A DNA stretch of 64,000 nt from Trichobilharzia regenti. Taxonomy: Eukaryota; Platyhelminthes; Trematoda; Strigeidida; Schistosomatidae. How positions within the stretch are numbered: the first letter of the stretch is position 1; every line of letters begins with the position of its first letter. The notes under the pieces are model-generated. The model was not told the DNA's origin and did no database searches. It saw nothing but the letters and a program-made list of their open reading frames with translations. The stretch is taken from assembly GCA_944472135.2 (NCBI GenBank), contig OX235264.1:91398319-91462318 (forward strand), written 5' to 3'. The position numbers were made by a program, and so were the translations under genes. This document shows, in pieces, positions 56,313 to 64,000 of the stretch.

Positions 56313-59300
56313 CTGTATTGGAGAAAGTGTGAAATCGAAAGAGAACAGAAATAGTATACAATAAAAAAAAAGAATAGAATACTACTGACGATAAAGAAAA
56401 AAACGGTCAAACGCATAACTGACATATTTTAACAATAACAGTATTATGTTGATGAGGTAATGAATAGTGTCCATTTACTGAGATCACATTGGATTAAGGC
56501 AGTACACTGAATAAAATATGAACTGAAATAAATAGTCTTAAACTGTTCTTCGTTTCAAAATAAAAATCAGATGACCAGCTGGATAGGATTAGACAACACA
56601 AACCAAACAAGCACCTATTGCCCAAAATAAATAATGATGATTTTGATTGGACACTAGTAACTAGTGTGATGTGTCTTGTCCTTCCTTTGGCGCAGACTGA
56701 ATTCCTATCAGTCAGGTTTGTGCAATGTGGCCACCATTCTAGGTAGCTAGCCATTATGGTGTACATTGATTTAATAGTATTAGATAGTCGGAGGTAATCA
56801 GCCACAGGAAGCCTTCTTTGACCTAGGTTTCGTGCTAGTTGGCACTCACCAGTCAGCAAGGCATATCTGCAACCTTGAAGGAACTCATGTCCCTTCTGAG
56901 ATTCGAACCTGCGTCGCCCAGTGAAGGCTGCAGTTAGAGACGTTACCACTGAGCTATTCGGGCTCGCGATTGACGCAGGTTTGAATCTCAGAAGTGACAT
57001 GAGCTGTTCCTTCAAGGTTGCAGATACGCCTTGCTGACTGGTGAGTGCCAACTAGCACGAAACCTAGGTCAACCGAGGCTTCCTGTGACCGATTGCCTTC
57101 AACCTTCTAATATCATAATAATGATGAATTGGTCGGGTACACACCCCGAGAAAGCGCGCTAGGTAAATCCCTGAAAGGAAGCCAAATGCGAAGCAACAAA
57201 TTGTGCGTCTGACGGTGACATAGAGGAGAGAAAGTATCAGGAGGAGATGAAAATTTATTTGCAATCATACAGCCAACTAAAAAGAAGTTTACAAAACGGA
57301 TGAAATGGAATGAAATGCTGTGGAAGTTCTTCGCTCCATACTGAGATGACATAACCGTCTGAAAAGGATTGATTAGCGCGATAAGAAACTCCGGCAATGA
57401 ACAAACCAAGAACCTACTGCCCAATGGAAAAGCTGAAGAAAATGGAAATGGATTGGACATATGGTGAGAAGACTGTTTTAAGTGACAATATGCGGCATGA
57501 CCAGGAAGAAGAACGACAGGTTTGGCTTTGGCTCAAGGATAACACGGAAATGTGCTTAAGAAGCCCTATTTTCTATTCACGACCCAAGTGATACGTATAC
57601 ATTTTGTGAGGTTTTTTTTGTCGGTTAAGGACTACCAAATCCAGTAAACTTAATGATACATAAACAGACAAGTTGTGTTAAACTCTGGGTGGGCTTCTTC
57701 AAAATTCAACAGGCATTTTAACAGACAATTTCTAAGTGCATGAGTAGCGTAATTTAAATAAACGCCGAAAGATATCCAGTTCAAACAATAGTTGCGTGAA
57801 GATACTGATTAACTGACTGACTGATTTCAACATAGAAGTCTGCGTACAAGTGCACCCATTCCAGGTGCCGCACTCCATGAATCCCACACAAAGGAAGACA
57901 AAAAAGAGGAAATAAGAGATCTGAAAACACAAAAATATGAGAGAATGCGAAGGAAAAACATAAGTAACATGTGAGAACAATACGTTTCTTTTGGATATAT
58001 CAGGTAAATAAGAGTGAAGACATCTACTACGTCACTGAGGACGATTTTGAGCCGTATGACCAAGTGTCTCGAGTCAATGATCCTTAGAATCCCTAGGACC
58101 CCGTCCAATCAACCAGTCTACACACCTGCCTATATGGATGGAAACAAACCAACAGTCAAAGATTTCATGGACTGATGAAGCCATGTTTTCGTTTGATCAC
58201 CACTAGCTTTCTCCCAACTTGATTCTGTGTCAGATAACATTGCCCATCGACAAGGACGATGACAAGGCATGCGTAACACATTTTCTAGCCACCTAAATCG
58301 ATGTAGCTTCACAGTCTCACGCATTGATTTTCTATCCTTACCTAATACTCGACCGAAAAGCCTAACCTCAATATTACTCACCACCTAACATGGGAAATAG
58401 GACAGAAACACCTATAATCAACGACTAGCTAGCTTTTTCATGTCTTCCACTTTCTACGTATCAATCACCACAGGGCAATCTTTGCAATGAAACTCTCTGA
58501 AAATTCTGTATTATGTATAAACTGATTTCTCTGAAATACAGCTATTACTGTTATTATCATTATTAAAAGTAATAAAGTCATAATCTACATATTATTTAAT
58601 AGGTGGGAAGTTAGCAGTGAAATAATAGACAAGAGATTCCTCCATTTTCGGAACTCATCAGTAGAATGTTCCCTGTATAATTCTGAATAAGAAAAGTGAT
58701 GTATCAAGCTATTCCCTAGATCAAATACTTGATTACGTCTAACTACTTTTTTCTGAGAGCTATATGAGCAAAAGTAACTGCATAACTAGGTTTAAAGACA
58801 TTCATGTAGCAGTACAGTCCTCATTATAACAAGGATAATATAACACTGAGTGAAGCGACTACATTTTCCAATCGCCTCTGATTCTTGCAGAGTAATAGTC
58901 TTCATGTAAAGTGTTGTTCAACCTCATTTCGTATACTATTGCAGTGAATTCATTTTTAACTGATATAAGTCGGGTATATGGGCAGTTATTTGGCGGGTAG
59001 AGTGGGCGATAATTCCCCATTTTTTTTTGTAAATCAAAAAAAGATGAAAGATTATATATCAATCATTGGATTATGATCCAGTCATTATTTAACATCATGG
59101 TAGGCGTAGTGGAGCTGTGACTCGTTGGTCAAGGAGCTCGACCACTTATCAACGGGTCATGAGGTTCGCACCCCGTCAGCTAACGTACAGAGGTTAGGGT
59201 GACAGCTAGGTAGTATCACTAGACTTCACACAAGTTTGGTTCATAGCCATCTACACAGGATTGCAATTGATTGCTGAAACTTAATGATAAAGCTATTCAA

Positions 59301-62300
59301 GATGAAATATTAATACATGAAATGTTAGTAAGATACGTTTTTATACTAATATAGTCTCCTTCTGGGTGAAAACTCTGATAAAATGAAGAGTCTTCTCAAC
59401 ACCTTGAGGAGCAGCAATCTTGAAATGTTCGGTACGCTATTTGCTCCTGCCAAATGTGAGATAATGCCACAGGAATGGAATACATCGACTTCTAACTTAA
59501 AGATAGGCAGGAGTGATTTGAGGTTAGGCGTCGAGTGCTAGGTAACGAGGGGGAATCAATCGACGAGGCTGTGAAATTACATCGACTGAGATGGTTAGGA
59601 CATTTGTTACGCATGCATGCCTAGTCATCGCCTTCCTCGACTACCGGCAATGTTAGCTGACACAGGGGTCAGGCTGGAAAAGCGGTAGCGGCGGTCAAAC
59701 CAAAACATGGCACCAGTCGATGAAATCTACAAGTTAGTCTAAGCCACGTAGGAAGGTGTAGACATCTTGGTTGGGGTCTTCGGGACGGTAAAAACCAATG
59801 TCTGGAAACAATTGGTGATATGGCTCAAAATCGTTCTCAATGGCTATCGCAGATGCATCCACTCCTTGTGACTTATGATTTCCAATGGAACTATATTGTT
59901 CTTCGATATTACTATTCCTTTTGTCTCATATCGCTGTTTACTGTTTCTATTATGTATTTCTTCTACTTTCTTGTGTTGCTTTGTGTGCTACATGGAGTGT
60001 GGCGACTTGAACTGCCACACATCGGTGCAAAGTTCTATGTCAAAAACAGACAGATAGGAGTGAACTGATAGAGCGTGTTGACTACCATTTCACCTATTTG
60101 GGAAGTTGCATCAGCCCCAGAGTGTTGATCGTTGACAAAATATTACCACGGATATAAAAGGTTTATGTTGAATGATGCCAACTGTAGCGCAGACATGATA
60201 TCCACCAGGATATCGATCAACGGTCGTGTGTACTGCACAGCCGTTTGCCTTATCTTCATTTATAGCTGTGAGACATGACCACTGAGATTGGAAGACATGA
60301 AATGCCTAGCTAGCTGTCTTCGATCATTGATGTTTCCGTTCTGTCTCCCATTTTAGGTGGTGATATAATACGGGGAGTATTATTGAGGTTAGGCTTTGAT
60401 CGACTGCTACGTAAGCAGAGAAAATCAATCGATTCCATCATAGGTAATGGAATTACACTCTACCACAGTGCACAGGATTTATTCTTATATCAAAATTAAT
60501 CGATGAGGTTGTGAAGCTATATCGATTAAAGTGGCTAGAACATCTGTTACAAATGCCTAGACATCGCCATCCTCGAAAATGGGCAATGTCAGGTGTAGAT
60601 AGGATAGATCAGGTTGGAAAAGAGATACTGATGGCCAAACCAAAGCATGAAGTTAGTCAATATTTAGGGTCCTCATGATGGCAAAAAACCAATGAAGATT
60701 GGAGACAATTGGTTATAAGGCTCAAAATCGTTCTCGAAAGCTGGTGCAGATACCTTCCCTCTTTTTCACTTGTCATATCCAATGAAACTCTGTTGTTCTA
60801 TATTAATATTCTTTTCCCTCATTCACACTTCTGTTTGTTATCTGTCTTTTCTGTCTTCTCTTGCTTTGTTTGCTACATGGAGGGTGAGTGATAACTTGAA
60901 CTGTCGCATATTTGTGCAAAGTTCTATTTTGACACCAGTCATTCAGTCAGACAAATGAAATAAAGTACACAATCGCTTACCTTGACATTTGGCCTGTGCG
61001 GTTTTATTTCAGTTAACAGTATATTTTCAGTTAGTGAAACACCAGATGGACTGAAGAATACTAAACAATCAGGTATTGGATTTCCTTCCTTTAGATGAAA
61101 GATAAAAGGTAAAACAAAAGAAATATATTTACACTATATCTTTGTTGTTAGTAGATACATAGATATTTCTGTAAAGGAAAAAAAACAAGTAGGCCAGAAA
61201 AACACCAAAACTCTCAGCACCATTTTAAACGTCATTTTCAAGATTAGCAGAGAAATTCAAAGAAAGTGGTGATTGGCATTGACACGAAACCTGTTTATAG
61301 CTGGCAATCTTCAGCGGCAAGTTTTTAGAAATCATTAATATCAAGCCATACTTTGAGTGACAGATGCAAGTTGCTTCAATCAAAACCCAATTTTGAGTGT
61401 GGACACCAGAAAAGACCCAATGATTAGTGCTAATACTCTAGGTAATTCATACTAATCAAGACTGAATCAGTTCAAATTACCCCTTATCATACCGAAATTA
61501 TATATATTAGGACATTAGTGGCCACTGATATATACACCCTTTAGATATCTAGAAAAAAAAAGGAAATTCACAAGACCAGTGCTCATAGCTTTACAATCCC
61601 AGGATCACTGATGAGAGACAAGTGGGTGAAAGTAATCAACAGCGATGGCTTTACATATGGTTCTTCTATTTTCTGTTGGAACAGCGCATTCTTTACTAAA
61701 TAGTCAAAAATAAATGTCCATGAGTAGTTTTCGAGTTGTAGAACAAATCAGTAGACTACACATCTCGACAGCTAATGTTAACTGACATAGGATGGATCAG
61801 GTTGGAAAAGAGCTAGTGGTGATCAAAGTAAAACATGACATCAGTCAATAAAATTCACAACAATTAGTTTAAACCAGCCACGTAGGAAGATGTGGACTTC
61901 CTGGTTGGGGTCCGCGGGACGGTAAAAACCAATGTCTGGAAACAATTGGTGACATGGCTCAAAATCGTTCTCAGTGGCCGGCTCAGATGCATCCACTCCT
62001 TGTGACTTATGATTTCCAATGAAACTATATTGTTCTTCGATATTACTATTCTTTTTGCCTCATATCTCTGTTGACTGCCTCTATTTTCCGTTTCTTTTTA
62101 CTTTCTTTTCTGGCTTTGTGTGCTGAGTGAAGTGTGGCGACTTGAACTGCTGCACATCAGTGCAGTTCTATGTTGAAACCAGACAATAATAACTATTGAA
62201 TACAGATTAACTGTCAAACACAAAGCCATGAATGTCTACTACACAACAGCTGGTGTATTCAAAGGAGAAAAATGAATATAACCTAGAATTTAAACTAACG

Positions 62301-63865
62301 TCTTCTCTTTTTATCAATTTAACTCTGGTAATGTCATTTTTTCATTTAGTTTTACCAAATGAACAACACATAAGGATAAGACATACACCAGGATATAATA
62401 ATCGATAACGATAAAAAAAATGAAGTGAATACGACAAATGGAGCATCAGATACCACAAAGAACTAATAATAGTCAAACCGAAATGTGGCATAAGTCTATG
62501 GAATCTTTAACAGTTGTTTCGAGTCAGCCAAATAGGGTGGTGTAGGCTTCTGTCTGTTTGGGGTCTCCAGGATACTAAAAACCAGTAGCTGGAGACAATT
62601 AGTGATATGGTTCAAAATCGTCTCTCTTAATGGCTAGCGCAGTTGCACTTACTCTCTTTGATCTGCCATATCTAGGAAAACTCTGTTGTTTTTCTATGTT
62701 ACTATTCTTCCTCATTCTTTCTTTATTTCTTTATTTTTTTGGTTACAGCTTGATTCCACACCGTATTTTTGGTACAAGTATGGAATTTTCAGCGTGGATA
62801 TCGGTAGCCCAAATTTTGAAGGCTGACCATAGATATCAGGTGTGCGTCGGCGAGGGCTCGAGCTCCAAACCATGTGCATGGTCGGCGAGAGTCCTAACCA
62901 CTGTGCCACTGACGTCTCTTTTTTCTTCCTTTGTATGCCACCTGTAGCGTCGCTAGTAGAAGTGGTACACTTCTGTGCAAAGTTCTATGTTGCACTTAGT
63001 CTGTCAAACAAAGACAATTAACGCAAACTTTCAAAGAATGAAAAGTAAAAAAACAACTTTGCAGACAACTCAAGAAAATGACTTACACACAGATTTAATC
63101 TCAACTTTTCATGGAGTTTAGTATTTTCTACAGAAGAGTATGCAATAACAGTATTCACCTTTTTCCCTAAATGTAAAAGTACCATACAAAATACTTAGCA
63201 AGTTACCTTCAGCTTCTAAAGCTTTTGGTATTGTATCACGGTGAACTTGACCAGATGGAAAGAAGATAGGCTTATCCAATTCTGTAAAATAATAAGGAAA
63301 TGATGTAATATTGGTTGGATACAGACAGTACTTGAAGCAAAGTGCTTTACAATAAAGTCTGAGAGTTCTTCGGCATCTCCTGATGATGCTCCTTTTGGTG
63401 AAAATCCAGCCTTCTTAGCTTTAACATGACAGGAAAAATATTGCATGGAATTATGAATTCATCAAATACCTTGTAATTCGGTACTTGGACCAACGACAAA
63501 GCAAAGATCATTTTCATTTCCTGTGGAATTGTTTCGTTAATTCATGATGCTAAACAAAGCTAACCTGTCAATCCTGCCTTAACACAGGCAATTACAGCCC
63601 GTGGACTGCTAAAAATAATACAACTATGATTGTTTCGCCAATTTTTATATTCTTCCAAGTTTGCTGTATTATACATAAAATCAAGAGTCTCCAACAGATC
63701 GACAGTAAAGCCTGCTTTTGTTAGGACCTAATTTTGTACAAATTATGATTTCTACTAACAGACAAAATCAGTTTACCTGTACATAAGGATCATCATTACA
63801 ACTGGTTGCATTTTCACCGGCTGATTTGAGAAGTAGGACATACATGAATACACGTCTGGTTGGAT
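56193..63865 (-). CDS. UROS: Uroporphyrinogen-III synthase, 8 exons, complete C-terminus
   Basis: Catalyses cyclisation of hydroxymethylbilane, with D-ring inversion, to uroporphyrinogen III in cytosolic heme synthesis. Exons on the minus strand, in coding order: 63865-63777, 63727-63565, 63520-63470, 63418-63332, 63281-63207, 63166-63087, 61088-60981, 56312-56193. All junctions are AG/GT and all phases agree. From the ATG at 63845 the product is 250 residues (human UROS has 265). Seen in order: N-terminal MYVLLLKSAGE, IIFSSPRAV (about 60-68), CFVVGPST, a GDAEEL segment (about 108-113), PIFFPSGQ (about 128-135), a Tyr near 158 matching the conserved catalytic-region Tyr, VFFSPSG, and the C-terminal VAMGRATANRLKELG and ASPKPESLLAAM blocks of HEM4. 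An upstream exon at the right edge joins in phase, so the start could lie further upstream. Introns grow from 40-96 bp (5') to 1998 and 4668 bp (3'). Confidence 0.95.
56650..56968 (-). repeat. SINE C, near full length
   Basis: Minus strand: tRNA-like head GCCCGAATAGCTCAGTGGTA and GCAGGTTCGAATCTC, then a hammerhead-like segment (56811-56862), and the body with CACAGGAAGCC complement and TGGTGGCCACATTGCA. Confidence 0.8.
56811..56862 (-). ncRNA. Hammerhead-like fold with non-consensus core
   Basis: On the minus strand: core CUGGUGA (consensus CUGANGA, A6 is G), stem II GUGC/GCAC with loop CAACUA, GAAA, palindromic stem III ACCU/AGGU, and GUC. Stem I would be GCCUU/AAGGC with an internal loop. 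It may be a relic or a variant. Confidence 0.45.
56969..57115 (+). repeat. SINE C, inverted partner
   Basis: GACGCAGGTTTGAATCTCAG, CCTTGCTGACTGGTGAGTGC, CAACTAGCACGAAACCTAGG. Head-to-head with the copy at 56650. Confidence 0.8.
57130..57600 (+). mobile_element. RTE-a fragments
   Basis: GAAGCCAAATGCGAAGCAAC and MEMDWTYGEKTV-type frames with AATGGAAATGGATTGGACAT. Two overlapping degraded tails. Confidence 0.6.
57790..58440 (-). mobile_element. RTE-b 3' end
   Basis: Minus frame: SNIEVRLFGRVLGKDRKSMR, HRFRWLENVLRMPCHRP. Ends in the 3' UTR with AAGTGCACCCATTCCAGG complement near 57850. Confidence 0.8.
58441..59399. other. Intronic, one tRNA-like relic
   Basis: 59100-59230 contains GGTAGGCGTAGTGGAGCTGT and GAGGTTCGCACCCCG, suggestive of a tRNA-derived repeat. 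The rest has no motif. Confidence 0.35.
59400..60056 (+). mobile_element. RTE-b 3' end
   Basis: AACGAGGGGGAATCAATCGA and TGGCTCAAAATCGTTCTCAA match 53020-53320 almost base for base. Ends AACAGACAGATAGG. It lies antisense in UROS intron 8. Confidence 0.85.
60060..60955 (+). mobile_element. RTE-b 3' end, degraded
   Basis: CACCTATTTGGGAAGTTGCA, AAGCTATATCGATTAAAGTG, TATAAGGCTCAAAATCGTTC. More diverged than its neighbour; its end is followed closely by UROS exon 7. Confidence 0.8.
60981..61088 (-). CDS. UROS: UROS exon 7
   Basis: 108 bp, phase 0 at both ends. It encodes the DCLVFFSPSGVSLTENIL block (family FFSPSG motif). Confidence 0.93.
61089..61729. other. Intronic, no element recognised
   Basis: UROS intron 7, first part. 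Confidence 0.4.
61730..62190 (+). mobile_element. RTE-b 3' end, truncated
   Basis: CATAGGATGGATCAGGTTGG, GGACGGTAAAAACCAATGTC, TGACATGGCTCAAAATCGTT. Sits in UROS intron 7. Confidence 0.82.
62430..63003 (+). mobile_element. RTE-b 3' end, split by SINE A
   Basis: CAAACCGAAATGTGGCATAA, ATGGTTCAAAATCGTCTCTC. The 3' UTR is interrupted by a SINE at 62730 and resumes with TGTGCAAAGTTCTATGTTGC. Confidence 0.8.
62730..62915 (-). repeat. SINE A inside RTE-b
   Basis: T-run, CR1-like tail, head complement AACCACTGTGCCACTGACG. It separates the two halves of the RTE-b 3' UTR. Confidence 0.9.
63087..63166 (-). CDS. UROS: UROS exon 6
   Basis: 80 bp containing VIAYSS, where the Tyr aligns with the conserved Tyr of the catalytic cleft. 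The donor GTAAGT opens the first large intron (about 2 kb, filled with RTE-b and SINE A). Confidence 0.9.
63207..63281 (-). CDS. UROS: UROS exon 5
   Basis: 75 bp encoding PIFFPSGQVHRDTIPKALE, matching the 'LLFPCG...ILPKAL' block of the family. The acceptor TTTTACAG and donor AAG|GTAACT are strong. Confidence 0.93.
63332..63418 (-). CDS. UROS: UROS exon 4
   Basis: 87 bp encoding the segment from AKKAGF to the GDAEELSDFI motif. The donor AA|GTACTG restores phase to the next exon; reading straight through would leave family similarity. Confidence 0.9.
63470..63520 (-). CDS. UROS: UROS exon 3 (51 bp)
   Basis: A very small exon encoding NENDLCFVVGPSTELQ, the 'VVG.AT' motif region of the family. 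Phases 1 in and 1 out agree with both neighbours. Confidence 0.9.
63565..63727 (-). CDS. UROS: UROS exon 2
   Basis: 163 bp, entering in phase 0 and leaving in phase 1. It encodes the TLDF segment and the IIFSSPRAV motif typical of HEM4. The introns on either side are 49 and 44 bp. Confidence 0.92.
63777..63865 (-). CDS. UROS: UROS exon 1 (with likely start ATG at 63845)
   Basis: The acceptor is a pyrimidine-rich tract ending in CAG and the donor is CAG|GTAAAC. The exon encodes VLLLKSAGE and ends DDPYVQ, the N-terminal strand and the 'DPY' segment of the family. The acceptor could also receive a trans-spliced leader, which schistosomes use. Confidence 0.85.
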
Positions 63866-63961
63866 CTGTCAAAGAAAGTAACAAACATAATTAAAATTCT
63901 CGACAAAAACAACAACAAGGGTTACAATCACAAAAAAGGATTAAGAACATCCTACAGTTAC

Positions 63962-64000
63962 CTGTTATTACGTTTGTAATATTAAGAAGGCAAGGGAATC
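63962..64000 (-). CDS. UROS: Possible upstream UROS exon (partial)
   Basis: A CAG|GTAACT donor ends an open stretch whose phase fits the next exon (split codon G|AT) after a 96-bp intron. It could be an N-terminal extension or 5' UTR that happens to be open, because the next exon has its own ATG aligned with the usual start of the family. It runs off the window. Confidence 0.5.

Noticed and set aside
56494..57051. 185-codon minus-strand ORF
   Set aside because: Covers SINE C and intron sequence; open by chance across a tRNA-derived repeat.
1..64000. CRISPR array, prophage or bacterial operon
   Set aside because: No regular spacer pattern and no prokaryotic gene structure; spliced eukaryotic exons and retroelements explain the content.

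Overview
The window looks like nuclear DNA of a blood fluke (Schistosoma or a close relative). It is AT-rich, most protein-like sequence is broken reverse transcriptase, and host exons are small and far apart. One repeat carries a hammerhead ribozyme of the type known from the schistosome SM-alpha SINE. The one clearly recognisable host gene also shows the schistosome pattern of tiny 5' introns and very large 3' introns. The species cannot be fixed by eye.

Host genes. (1) 56193-63865, minus: a complete uroporphyrinogen-III synthase (UROS, HEM4 family, heme pathway). Eight exons join in phase to about 250 residues; an upstream in-phase exon runs off the right edge. (2) Plus strand: two exons at 35849-35904 and 43379-43692 join in phase into the C-terminus of an unrecognised protein with a C-x2-C-x2-CH motif. 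A further plausible exon at 17030-17335 may belong to the same gene, but its phase shows that at least one exon is missing between them. This gene and UROS converge. (3) A 92-codon minus-strand ORF at 54979-55257 behind a good acceptor is unassigned.

Mobile DNA fills nearly everything else. Non-LTR elements: a CR1/SR1-like LINE (best copy about 5740-8800, further pieces near 9.8, 11-12.3, 26.7, 27.7 and 45.5 kb) and two RTE-like families, here 'RTE-a' (SR2-like, AATAAT tails) and 'RTE-b' (tails rich in CAGA), mostly as 5'-truncated 3' ends. Penelope-like elements (PLEs) with GIY-YIG domains lie at 10.1, 15.7, 17.5-19.5, 19.5-22.1, 29.5-30.8, 46.5-47.7, 49.5 and 54.4 kb. LTR elements: solo LTRs at 0.9, 1.9, 38.0 and 40.0 kb, a deleted element with two identical LTRs at 14.0-15.1 kb, and a BEL/Pao gag fragment at 23.0-23.8 kb.

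tRNA-headed SINEs form at least five groups, named here A, B, C, D and SM-alpha. SM-alpha has an intact hammerhead, B has hammerheads in various states of decay, and C has a hammerhead-like fold with a non-consensus core. The 3' end of SINE A matches the end of the CR1-like LINE and that of SINE D matches the end of RTE-a, so each SINE appears to borrow a different LINE's machinery.

Nested insertions give relative ages: SINE A copies sit inside PLE, RTE-a and RTE-b copies; an LTR element and an unknown 381-bp element each sit inside a SINE A with target-site duplications. No CRISPR, bacterial operon, viral genome or ordinary tRNA/rRNA gene was seen.
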